DNA of 64,000 nucleotides from Trochalopteron elliotii (taxonomy: Eukaryota > Chordata > Aves > Passeriformes > Leiothrichidae): NCBI GenBank assembly GCA_024734555.1, contig JANPWX010020150.1, positions 1,331,496 through 1,395,495 on the forward strand, in the 5' to 3' direction. Position numbers and translations under genes: made by a program. Shown here piece after piece: positions 36,696-46,840 of this stretch; position 1 is the first letter of the stretch; the number at the start of each line of letters is the position of its first letter. Under the pieces are notes generated by a model, which did not search any database, had not been told where the DNA came from, and worked only from the letters and a program-made list of their open reading frames with translations.

Positions 36696-37815
36696 CCTGC
36701 ATCTTGAAACCAATATATACGGAAAATATAAAAATGAAACACTTCAATGCATTTAAGGTCACTGAAGAATTTTGTCCTACTCAAGGGTATTTTGGGTGTT
36801 GAACTGAAAAAACACTCCCATCTCTCTCTACTTTCCGAAATCAAACAGAATAAAATATTTTTGTTTCCTCTCCCCTACCCAAATATTTGCAGTTTATTTT
36901 TTTACTTTGGGAGAAAATTGCCTAAGACCCTAAGCATTGTTTAATGAACTTGTGGCAGAAGTGACAAATCCACAGCAGAATAATTCAGCAATTTAGCTGA
37001 TTATGTGGTAGATAAAAATTAATCCAAATAAGGATTTATATAGCTACAATATTATTATGAGTTTATAACTGTTTGCTAATTGGCATCATTAATGAAAATT
37101 AATGTGGGTACATGCACTTAAGTACTTCGTCTCTTAATGAGGAAATGGACAGTGATGTGAAATACTACTTATAATTAATACTAATATTTCCTAAGACAAA
37201 TAGCACATCCAAGGCTTTGCCAAGAGAAGAAAATACAATTATCCAGCCTGTACGTGGTGGCCATGAGTTAGCATTCTAGCTAGAGTTGTTGAGAATAACC
37301 CTTCATGATACAGATACATCAGAAAGAGATCCCATACCACAAAAAAGGCAGCAATGTGGCAGAAGTTTCTAATATGTCATGTTGAATATTTTACTTTGCT
37401 ATCTGTAATTCACACTTGCATTTGCAAATAAAAAGCACATAATTTCCCTCTTAGTGTGTGGTAAAAAATAGGCATACAGGCACAGGGAAGATGCTTTGGC
37501 AAAAGGGTTCCAAAACTGCCAGGGCAAGAGGCATCAAAGGACCTGCAGGTCTTATAGGTAGATCCTATAGCAACAGTAAAAGCTGAAATTCCATGTCAGC
37601 TACCCAGGATCCCTGCCCCGTGCATTCAGATCTGCTTCATATCAAAGGCATCCTGCATGCTTGGCTGAGAAGCATGAAAGACAAGAATACATCTTTGAGA
37701 ACTCATCTTTTTCTGAATTTTAGACCTTTTGCTCAGTATTTAGAATCCACTGCAGCACTTCATGGTTAAAGTCCCAAATATTTCTCTATTTCTCTGGAAC
37801 ATATTTACTTACAAC

Positions 37816-37818
<3 letters not shown>
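36696..37818. other. Unique sequence, with a regulatory-like part at 36930-37200
   Basis: No gene was recognised. 36930-37200 holds TTTAGCTGATTATG, AAAAATTAATCC, TGCTAATTGGC, CATTAATGAAAATTAATG and TATAATTAATAC, a dense set of homeodomain-type cores without repeat similarity. Confidence 0.4.

Positions 37819-37852
<34 letters not shown>
37819..37852. repeat. Poly(T) run of 34
   Basis: 34 uninterrupted T residues followed by AAGG. The length of a homopolymer is prone to sequencing or assembly error. Confidence 0.9.
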
Positions 37853-37855
<3 letters not shown>

Positions 37856-39609
37856 GTATTCGAAATCTTTTTGTGACATACATATCAATTTTTGGTGATT
37901 TAAGAAAGCCCTAAAAAAAAAGAGTGGCCAAATTTTAATTTCCTTTTTTTTCTTATAATATTTCAAATGTTATCTCCATTTTCCTGGGAGAGCATGATAA
38001 CAAAGAGAATAAGTGAGGAGTTTTTATCAGTTGGATGAAATAAAGAATCAAGAGTAAGAACTAGAGTCTATTTCTAGCTGGACATTCAAGGACATACACA
38101 TTTACTCGCGTTTTATTCTTTTTCCTTGAGTCCAATTAATTAATATTTAATTCATGCCTATAAACTAAAATTATTTCAGAGTGTGGAATATTTGTATTCC
38201 ATTTGTAAAATAGCATATAGGATACTTCCTTATTATGAATTAAGGAGGGCACATTCTTGGTGCCCTGTTGAAGCTTTCTCATTTAGCACAAAAAATTTTC
38301 AAGATTCCTCAGATGTAAGGAGGGAAAATAGATTAAATTCCTGCAGGGAGGAATTGAACATAGCTTTCCCAGTCCTGGAGGGCTTCTATAACCATGGTGT
38401 TACTGTTATAAAGACAGTTTCTATCATTACATTTTCAATCTTAGTCTCTGGAGGGAAGATAGATGAAAGACTTACAGACTGTAACTTGGATTCACTGTAT
38501 GTACTCTTCTGAAATACAGCCATGAGATCCAGGGATTTTATTTTGTTCTTATTTATTTTGTTCTGGGCTACGAGTCCACCCAGAGATTAAATTGCTTTTA
38601 TCAATTGTGTCTTGGGGTGACATAATGAGAATTAATTTCTATTTGTAAATGCAGTGATTTTTGATATATATTCCGTGGAATATGTGAAGTCTTTTATTGA
38701 TGTAGCTTGTTTGACCATTTTCAGGCATTACATGGAGTAACTGGAAGTTAACTCCCTTGGGAATTAATTTACCTTTCCACTATCCAATGTACCTTGCATT
38801 CAGAAAAGCATCTAACCAGGCACCACTTTTTACTATGGTTTCTGCTCTCAAAATTGATTGAGAATTTATACATAGGATTGCTGAAGTTCCCTTACAAGCT
38901 GGAGACAAATCTTGCAGTAAAGGTTATCCTAGTGAAACATTGTATTTTTCATCGACTCTCCACTATTTCTCCTTTTACACCCAAAGCATTTTTAAAGAGC
39001 AAGTTTAAGCCATTGTTGTGGAGATGTATGACACCTTTTGCCTTGCCCTTGTTGTATGTGATTAAATTAACGCAATGAAAGGAATTGATTTGCACTGATT
39101 ATTAAACACCATCAAAGGACTTATTTTTCCTCTCTGTCTTCCTCTGCCTTTGTGTTCTGAGTTTTATCCTTCTTCATGATGACTCACCTTGGTAGAATGT
39201 TTTCTCAAGGGATATTTGTCTAGTAGGTAAGTGATTTTATTTTGGATCTTGGTTAGAAGGTCACCTTTTGTCTGTTTACTTTGCTTTGCAGAGGTGTACT
39301 CATCTTTGTGCTCAAAAACCCTTTCCAGCATCCATCCCTCCTGTTTTCTGTTATATCCTGCTATATTATTACCAAAGTAAGCTGACTTGGACTATTGTAT
39401 TAATTACACTTACTTTTTCAGCATCCAGCTTGTGGATGTTTCCATCTGGGCTCTTATAATAAGTGTTTTTGTTTTTTTTAAAAGCCCCAACCAAAACCGA
39501 ACAAGAACTCCTGCCAAAACTATAGAAGGAAAATGTTTATTTAGGTTAAATATAATTTTTCTTTTTTACCATAAGGGTAGTAAGGCACTATCATGAGTTA
39601 TTCAAAGAA
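37853..39609. other. Unique sequence, nothing recognised
   Basis: AT-rich DNA with chance open frames only. Confidence 0.5.
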
Positions 39610-39764
39610 TCTGTAGCTGCCCCATCCCTGGTCCAAGGCCAGGTTGGAGAGGGCTTGGAGCAACCTGGGACAGTGGAAGGTGTCCCTGCCCATGGCAGGG
39701 GGCTGGAACTCGATCTTTATGGTCCTTTCCAACCCAAACCATACCATGATGCTAAGATTCTGTG
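39610..39764 (+). mobile_element. CR1 LINE 3' end
   Basis: TGTAGCTGCCCCATCCCTGG, then AAGGCCAGGTTGGAGAGG, then GGAGCAACCTGGGACAGTGG, then AGGTGTCCCTGCCCATGG, then TCCTTTCCAACCCAAACC is the sense-strand CR1 3' end, well preserved. Confidence 0.93.
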
Positions 39765-41068
39765 AAAATGAAAATTTTAGAGTGAAGTTTATCTCATCTT
39801 GAATAAAAGCATTTAATGTAGGACAGAATAATCTCCCTTTAAAGCAATTTTTTTTTTTCATAGAGAGACAGTGATGAGTATCTCAGACAGAGACATCTGT
39901 ATTGTAATTGTCTAAAGCTAAGGAAGATGAATCTCATCCAGGAAAGAGAACTAATAGTACTGTATCAAAGACCACAAGAGTATATTTCCTCTCTCTTCTC
40001 TTCTAGGCAGAGGGGAATGCAGTGGAGCTGCCCACACATCACAAATAAGATAAATGGCACAGCCAAAGTGAACAGATTAGCATAAAGACATATCTAGAAT
40101 CTCCCAAAGCTGCTGACAAATAATGTTGAACTTCTAACAAAATGCTAAAATACAAAGCCTATTAAAAAAAAATGAAATAAATGGTGGAGGTGGGTACATG
40201 AAGGAGAATGGACTGGGGGGGAAGACAAGTGATATTCATTTAGTGAATTGTTCAGTGACAAGGTCTATAGCTTGTCCCTTGAGATTATTAAGTGTTCTCC
40301 TGTATTCAGCAGAACAGGAATGGTTAACATCACCCTTCCTATCAAAGAAATATTTGGGCTGCCTTCTCTCCAACCTACTTAACATCCTCATTTACATCCA
40401 GCTTTCTGACTTCTATTAAAACTGGGCTCCTACTCCACTGTCCTGCTCATGCTGCCATTCTCCAGTCCATCATTAAATTATTGCCTTTTCTTCTACACTT
40501 CCTCCTCCCTTTTTTTCTCTTCTTCTCCACCCTGCATCTCCCAAAGGTATTTGCATTTGTGTGGCAAATACTCTGATTCTTTTCACATGGTTTGCTCCAG
40601 CATGACATGAACTATTTAATTGTAAATTATTAAGTCATCTGTACTTTCCTGAAATGATTCACAGTGGAATGACAGGAAATTATTCCTAGTGGAGTGACAG
40701 GATATGATATGATGAAATCACGATTCACATGTAAATTGGATGTCTGCTGATAGAAATCTGAAGTCCACTGAGAAATCACAAAAAGAAAATGCTGCAAGGC
40801 TTATCCATTGGCTAGATAATTTATTAATGGATAGCCCTTGTTTTAATACTACCTACTCTTAGTTGTTGAAACCCCAGGGGGATGTTTTTTCCTTTCTTTA
40901 GTTGTAGCTTGATGTGAAAATTTTAGATAAGCAGCACTGTTTCTAGTTTTTATATACATTCATATATATATATAGTTTTTACCCTTAAGTATCTCAATTG
41001 TCAGCCAAATTCAAACACATTATCCATTTATAAATATAGCATAAACCTTAACTATATGTATATTTTAG

Positions 41069-41089
41069 ATATATATATATAGAGAGAGA
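41069..41089. repeat. (AT)n(AG)n microsatellite
   Basis: An AT run passes directly into an AG run. Confidence 0.9.
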
Positions 41090-41096
41090 CCGCTAG

Positions 41097-41143
41097 CTGG
41101 CATAATTCACTGTAGTTTCATTACTTGAATGGAATTATGCCGG
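41097..41143. repeat. 12-bp inverted repeat with 23-nt loop
   Basis: CTGGCATAATTC at 41097-41108 pairs with GAATTATGCCGG at 41132-41143, with one G-T mismatch. The arms are short for a microRNA and no target duplication was seen. Confidence 0.7.
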
Positions 41144-41475
41144 TTTTATCCATGGTGATGTTCTGTAGACCACAGATTAAAGTGCACACAGACACTGTCA
41201 TGCATCTTTATTTTTGTTCCTTCTACAAAGCTGTCTGCACAAATAATCTCTTTGCCTTCCTCTGATTCACTTTAAAAGTGTTACATTAATTTTAAATGTA
41301 AATTGCAATAATTAAATTTGACCTTATAAACTATCAGATGTGATGGGAATTTCCCTTCCTAATTTTTTTTTATCTTAAATTGGAAAGGAACCAGATCAAA
41401 CAAGCAGGGAATTTCAAAGTCAAAACAAATACCATCCATGGCTAGGGACTCTGCTACAATAACAAAAAAGAAAAC

Positions 41476-41509
41476 ATATGTATGTATGTGTGTGTGTTGC
41501 GTGTGTATA
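41476..41509. repeat. (TATG)n(TG)n microsatellite
   Basis: A short TATG run grades into TG units. Confidence 0.85.
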
Positions 41510-41764
41510 ATGTAGATGTTAACCACAAAGTATCCAACATCTTTAAATTTGTTTGTAAGACTGGCAGTAGCTCATCTTTTGTTGTTAAGGTGAAAAAAAC
41601 CCTCACAATCAAAGTGACCCACATAGATATTGTACTTTTTTCTTTCTTTAATAATGGATACTTTCAGATACCTCCTAAGGTCCTATTCCTCCTGTCATGT
41701 TTAAAGGGTTTATTGTTTCCAGAAAAGCTTTTGCTGCTCCCTCTGGAGACTGAGCTGATCTAAG

Positions 41765-42115
41765 GTAATATTAATTCTGTGCCTCTCGCTTGTCGGAACT
41801 CGACTTCAAACGGAATAAATGAGATGAGAGCTGAAAGAGAGGTTATGCAAGCTGTCATCCTCCATTGTGTTGGAGGCATCAATGACTCTCAGAACAAATT
41901 AGGTGTCACTCTACTAAATCGCAGTCAGAAAGGCAAATCAGTTTATAGAAGACTTATTTGGTCTCCTGGAAAGCTCTTGCATTCAGAGCACAGTTAATCT
42001 TCCTTTTCTTTCAGTAAATTTAAAAATCCTCATTTTTTATTTCTTTTTAAATTGAGATGAAGCAGAATTTCCTCATGATGAGTCATAACGTTCCCCATAC
42101 AATTTATGCTGATTA
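41765..42115. promoter_or_regulatory. Possible conserved regulatory element
   Basis: Four CpG dinucleotides fall within about 25 bp around 41787-41812 in a CpG-poor region. AACGGAATAAATGAG and ATGAGTCATAACG (AP-1-like), and homeodomain-like cores, follow. No repeat similarity was seen. An open forward frame of 72 codons covers part of it, without family resemblance. Function is inferred only from texture. Confidence 0.3.
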
Positions 42116-42606
42116 CTTCAGTATAATTTCTCTTTTTTTAAAAGGAGAGAAAAAAAAAATCCCACAGAGGTTTGTTTCACTCCTAAAAGAGAAGTGACTA
42201 CATATGTTTTATTAGATTTCTTGATTTGGAGATTGGGGCTTGGGAGAGAAGTCTGTGGGTGAAAAGAGTGTTTGAAGAAAGAAAGGAATATTTGTGAATC
42301 TTGCCAAGTATGTATTATTACAGTTTTGTAAATTTCACTGATTCTATTCATTCTTTATTAAGTGATTCTCAGCTTATAGAAAAGGGATAGCTAACTACCT
42401 GTTTAACAGTTTCTCTGGCACTTGATTTAACACATTTTATTTTATTAATTTTTCCCTCAGTAAAGAGGCTAAAGGGATTTTGCAATCTAGGTTGCACAAG
42501 AAACTTTTTTCTTTTACAGTCAAGTGATGTGCTGTCAGGCTTTCACAGAGAAAGGCATGCTCAGCCACTATTTGAGACAAGAGAATTGCCATATTTGCCA
42601 CACTGC
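42116..42606. other. Unique sequence, nothing recognised
   Basis: Flanks the LTR on its left. It ends with the 5-bp target site ACTGC (42602-42606). Confidence 0.55.
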
Positions 42607-43277
42607 TGTCCTAGGGTGATATATGCCATACAGGTGTCCTAGGGGATACCTGTATCCCCAGTCATCTGTTCTGTATTCTGTGTCTTTAAGACTGCTTCTG
42701 AGAGTGAGCAGGGAAAGAAGAAGCACGCAGTTTATTTTGAAAAACAGTGTTCACTCCTCAGGATCTTCTCATGTCCTTGGGTCTGTGTGTTTTTCGTCAG
42801 ATGCACGGACAGCAGCCAGGGAGAGAGTTTCTTGCCTTTTGTTAGTTTAGCTAGCTGAGGCAAAGAAGCTTTCCTGGACTGTTTTTTCCCTTTTTTTTTC
42901 TTGGGACTGTTTAAATCTGCTCTGGACTGAAAAAACCCAGAGGAGCACCGGGATCTTGCGCCCGTGGCCCACCGGGCCGGGACTCGGCATTTTCTAGCAC
43001 CGAAGGGACTGGGACTGATAAACTCCTGACACGGACTCTCAGTTTTGCCATCTCTCTTCGGAGAGGCGAGAGGTTTTATTGTTTCAAATTATTATTATTG
43101 TTATTATTATTATTCATTCTTTATGCTTGTGGGCATTTTGTTTGTTAAATAGTTTTTTCCACTCTTCTCTGAGGGAGTTCTTTTCCCGGACTGGCTGGGG
43201 GGAGGGCCTGTTTGGATTTGCTTTCCAGAGGAACCCCATTTGGAGGATTCCTCGTAAATTTGCCCTAAACCAGGACA
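42607..43277 (-). mobile_element. Complete solo LTR, ERVL-like, 671 bp
   Basis: The ends are an inverted repeat (TGTCCT at 42607, AGGACA ending at 43277), flanked by a perfect 5-bp duplication ACTGC at 42602-42606 and 43278-43282. Five-base duplications and TGTCCTGG/CCAGGACA ends are typical of avian ERVL LTRs. Minus orientation is favoured: that strand starts TGTCCTGGTTTAGGGC and has AATAAA at 42731-42736, leaving a U5 of about 125 bp. A TTA-rich run lies at 43088-43113. The body has CpG-containing, GC-richer stretches (42940-43060). There are no internal genes, so this is a recombination product. Open frames in it are not genes. Confidence 0.9.
43088..43113. repeat. (TTA)n run inside the LTR
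   Basis: Interrupted TTA units, giving an Ile-rich stretch in a chance forward frame. Confidence 0.9.
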
Positions 43278-43462
43278 ACTGCATTGTCAGGACAACTATG
43301 GAATGCACCTCACATAAAATGAGGTACCTATTCTAGTCCAAAAATTTGTCTATGCTAGGCAACAATATGGTATAAGAAGAGCACAAAAATTTTAAACAAA
43401 TTTTTTTCAGATTATCTTTAGTCTAGACTTATGAATTGGGATGCAACAGGTGCTGCAGGACA

Positions 43463-44293
43463 TCAAGTATATTTTTCAAGAGCATCTCGTAGTTTTGTTT
43501 GATTTAAAAGATTTGAGACCCCTCCATGCTGTGCAATAACTGGGAGAAACCAGATTTCCTCAAAAGTGTGCTCTTGACGAAAACTGGAGATGTGACATTG
43601 GTTTCTCATAAAGTTCAAGGTGAATGAAAAGCACAGATTCCTAAAACTAAATTGGCTCTCAGAAGTCATTATGTTACTTTGTGACTGAAATTGTGACTTG
43701 GGACCCCAGTGTAAATTTTCTGACAACAAGTATCGTTTAATTTTCTGAATTTTAGAGAAATCTTTAAACTTAGTCAGAGCTACAGTTATTTGGCTTTCTG
43801 TGGAAGACGCAGAGAGAGATAAGTGGATAAAACCGGGTTTAGGGAAGGCCTTAAGCTTATGTAAGGGGTCCTTAAACTTTTTAGTGGGAAATATGGAAGA
43901 AAACCTCTTAACTCCCCTTATCAATAACTCCCCTTATCAATTAACTCCCCTTATCAATAGTTATCTCAATAGCTAACCTTCTCCTCGAGCAGAACACGTG
44001 AAAAAAGACAACCCAAATGGAGAGGAACCAGAGATTATCTTTGTCCATTGCAAATGACAGAAAAACCATCTAAGGCACTCGATGAGTGAGGAGTTCTGTA
44101 ACTGAAGGATCATCCTACTTACTTTGAAACAGAGACTTATAATCAGTTGTCTTACCTTTTTAGCAAAGTGCTGATACCATACAAAAATTGGATATTTGAA
44201 AATTAGGCTTTGTGGGTCACTAGCGTTGAACTGTTTCTGCATCAGGAGATAAGCAGTGTGCTTTTGAATCTCCTCAGGCACAGGGGGGATCTG
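43463..44293 (-). pseudogene. Broken reading frame of unknown origin
   Basis: A single minus-strand frame is open for about 106 codons (44293 to 43976) and again for about 155 codons (43924 to 43463). The four stops between them (TAG 43973-43975, TAA near 43961, TGA near 43937, TAA near 43934) lie within 14 codons, in and beside a threefold 16/17-bp tandem repeat (43909-43957). The extra copies add 33 bp, a multiple of three, so the frame is kept on both sides. Sample stretches are EEIQKHTAYLLMQKQF and TKFKDFSKIQKIKRYLL. Lys, Ser and Phe are common, as expected of AT-rich DNA, and tryptophan is not enriched. I recognise no family. It is separate from the neighbouring LTR, whose target duplication is intact. 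It may be a pseudogene or a chance run. Confidence 0.3.
43909..43957. repeat. Tandem repeat, three copies of a 16/17-bp unit
   Basis: TAACTCCCCTTATCAA occurs exactly at 43909-43924, 43925-43940 and 43942-43957. On the minus strand it contributes stop codons to an otherwise open frame. Confidence 0.97.
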
Positions 44294-44529
44294 AACTCAC
44301 ATGCTGGAAGGTGGATCTAAGACTTAAGACATAAAAACATAGTTAATTCCCTTCATTCCAACTTTAAAAATGATAATAAAAAAAGACTTTTGCCTGAGCT
44401 TGTTTGTTTGTTTTCATAAAGACGAGACAGAGGGATTATGTTTGAACATTCCAAATGGAAGAAAATTCCTCTTTACTGGCAATGTTAAGATGGAAAAGTT
44501 TGGAAGTGAGAGGAATATTTGTCAGCATT
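44294..44529. other. Unique sequence, nothing recognised
   Basis: A short spacer between the broken frame and a CR1 end. Confidence 0.55.
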
Positions 44530-44762
44530 TCATAGAATCATAGATGTTTGGAAAAGATAACTAAGATCATTGAGTCCAACCTTTAACCCAGCACTGCCAG
44601 GACTACCACTAACCCATATCCTCTGCACCATTTCCCCATATTTTTTGAACACTTCCAAGACTGATGTTACCACCAATTCCCTGAAGATTGCCCCCAAAAA
44701 TGGTACTAATTCTCTACCTCCCTCACACAAAATCCATTCTGTGGATCTTGCCACAGTGACTA
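44530..44762 (-). mobile_element. CR1 LINE 3' end, second subfamily
   Basis: TCATAGAATCATAGATG, then TTTGGAAAAGATAACTAAG, then ATCATTGAGTCCAACC, then CAGCACTGCCAGGAC, then ACTAACCCATATCCTC is the CR1 variant with 'GAGTCCAACC...CACTGCCAGG' in reverse orientation. It differs from the 'GGGACC' variants elsewhere in the window. Confidence 0.9.
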
Positions 44763-45879
44763 GGAACCTAAAAAATTAATCTATGTGTTAATAAATGGAT
44801 CAGAATCAAGGCGTCATCATATGAGAAGCCACATTCCCAGGGAACATCATAAAAACTCAATTCTTAAATGTTTATGGACTGTAAATTGCTATTGTAAAGT
44901 AAGATTTCCAAGATAAAAGGAGGAAGTAGGATCAATATCAGTGTCAGGTCTCTAATACTGGAATTTTGACATCTCCCTTTTTTCTCAGGACTGTGTGAAT
45001 GTTCCTGAGCAGAGGTTCTAAACAGATAACTAAACATTTTTTATAAGTATTTCTTCCAAATAACAAACATGTTTGGGTTGACTGAACTCATACATTATTT
45101 ATACTCCCTTTCTCTTGATATTTTGGCTTTTTAGATAACTGGAAAGATTCTTTGCAGAACCATCTCAATTTTAAGCTCATATTGCAAACTATTTGAAAAA
45201 AATATATGTTTCATATTCATTTTGGGGAGTAACCATGGTGTAGGAGTCACTTTGATGAGTTTGATGTACACAATAAAGTAGAGGAAGGAGCTTTCAGACA
45301 GTGAAGCAGCACAGGCCTGATCATCCAGAAGATAGTGAAGAGAGGGACATCCTTTCTAGCTGAAAGCTGTCTAATCTTATATTTGCCTCCTAAGATAGGG
45401 GGCAAAATCAAGGTTAACCTTTTATGCAAAAAAGATATGCTTTCACATGTGCTGATGTCTCTGGAGATAGGAGTAAAGTTCTCACAAAGGCAAGTGATGA
45501 AATATTTTTGCATGTAGTCCCCTAACTCTTAACTAGTCAGAGATAAAAATTACAGTCTTCCCACAGGTAGAAATTTGAAAATTCCTGAAAATTTTGAACT
45601 GTATACCTAATTATAAACATGTTTGTTTGTTTCTTTTTCTCAGACCGTGACAAAGTTTAGGTTTACCAAATGGAATTTCTAGAGAAGTTTGAAAGTTAAT
45701 AAATAAATAAATACCCCAAGAAGAGGGGATTTCTTGGACAAAGGGAAAGAAAACACACTGTGTTTACCACACAAATTATATTCAAAGCATTGAGAAAAAC
45801 TAGGCAAGCTGATGTTAAACCAGGCTTATGGTTTCACTTATTTGATGTGTTCATGGAATGCATCAAACATGGGCTGAAA
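44763..45879. other. Unique sequence, nothing recognised
   Basis: AT-rich DNA with a short TAAA run at 45698-45712. No gene was seen. Confidence 0.5.
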
Positions 45880-46840
45880 ATCGGTGAAAGATGGGAAACA
45901 AAGGAAAGAAATAAATAGTCAGTGGCACAAGGTGAACAGTGGGATGCCTCGCCTCATTGTTCTGCATTAGATCTCATGTTTGAAATCTGTATTAATGATC
46001 TTGAAAGAGGGTAATACTGAGGTTAGCAAAACTTGCAGATGACACAAAGTTATTTAGCAAGCACAGACCAGAGAGATCCGTGAGGAACTTCAAAGAGACT
46101 TAGCTAAACCATGTGGGGGCAAATGAAGTTCAATGCCAGTAAATGCAAAGTAAGGCATACTGAAGGGAAAAAAGTAAATTAAACTGCTTGTACATCTGAC
46201 AGGGGTGTACATTCACTGTCTCAACCCAGGAAAAGGAATCTGGGTATCAATGAAGACAGATTTCTCTACCATATGCAACTGTAGTTTTAAGAAAAAAAAT
46301 TCAAACAAGATGTGAGGCTTCATAAGAACTGAGATGGGGATTGATGCAGTAAATACTGCACAGCCAACCTATAAATCAAAATGTAGTCTCATCTGGAAAA
46401 ATTTGTGAAGTATCATTTCACTACTGTAAAAACAAAATAATAAAATAAGGGAAAAATTGACAAATGAAAGTGATCCTCTGGGAAAAAAAAAAATGAGTTA
46501 AAAAATCTGTCATGTAGAATGATTGAAAAGATTGGGAAAAATTACCTTAGAAAGGAGAGGGACAAAAGGACATAATGAAAGGACAAAAATAAATGACTGA
46601 GGGAAGATAAATTAGGTGCTTCTCTTCTCAGCTAGTGGCAGGACAAGAGAATGTGCAATAAAATTAAGGAGGCTGGCAAGTTCAAAACAGATAAAAGGCA
46701 ACAGTAGTCTTTTTTTTTTTTTCCTACAATGAGTGATTAAGCCAGGGAACCTTCTGCAACACCAAGAGTGATAACTAAAGGACACTTCAAATAAATATTT
46801 AAACAGATAACAAGAATTTCTAAAGTAGAAATAAAAAAGA
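45880..46840 (+). mobile_element. Ancient, strongly degraded CR1-type LINE
   Basis: This copy resembles the CR1 lineage of turtles and crocodilians more than modern avian CR1. AGGTGAACAGTGGGATGCC and TATTAATGATCTTGAAAG precede the reverse-transcriptase motif region, where the translation at 46032-46055 is LADDTKLF (the catalytic DD). Then come AAATGAAGTTCAATGCCAG, TAAATGCAAAGTAAGGC, AACCCAGGAAAAGGAATCTG, TTACCTTAGAAAGGAGAGG and AAGTTCAAAACAGATAAAAGG, ending near GATAACAAGAATTTCTAAAG. Many stops and indels show great age. Part of the reverse-transcriptase palm and downstream region is retained. Confidence 0.8.
46710..46722. repeat. T run within the ancient CR1
   Basis: A run of about 12 T inserted where related CR1 copies read ATACTTTTTT. 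Confidence 0.8.

Larger units (their letters stand above)
39765..41764. other. Unique sequence with small repeats
   Basis: No gene was recognised. Dinucleotide runs occur at 40951-40974 (TA), 41069-41089 (AT then AG) and 41476-41509 (TATG/TG). There is a near-perfect 12-bp inverted repeat at 41097-41143 and an imperfect 19-bp direct repeat at 40662-40680 and 40687-40705. Confidence 0.5.

Noticed and set aside
36383..36844. 153-codon minus-strand open frame
   Set aside because: Part is the T/G simple repeat read as Lys/Asn/Gln; the rest is composition-like with no domain.
42607..43277. Plus orientation for the ERVL-like LTR
   Set aside because: No AATAAA is found on the plus strand, whereas the minus strand has one about 125 bp from its 3' end and begins with TGTCCTGG.
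43278..44293. Broken frame as the internal region of the neighbouring ERVL-like element
   Set aside because: The LTR has an intact 5-bp target duplication on both sides, so the adjacent DNA is outside the insertion.
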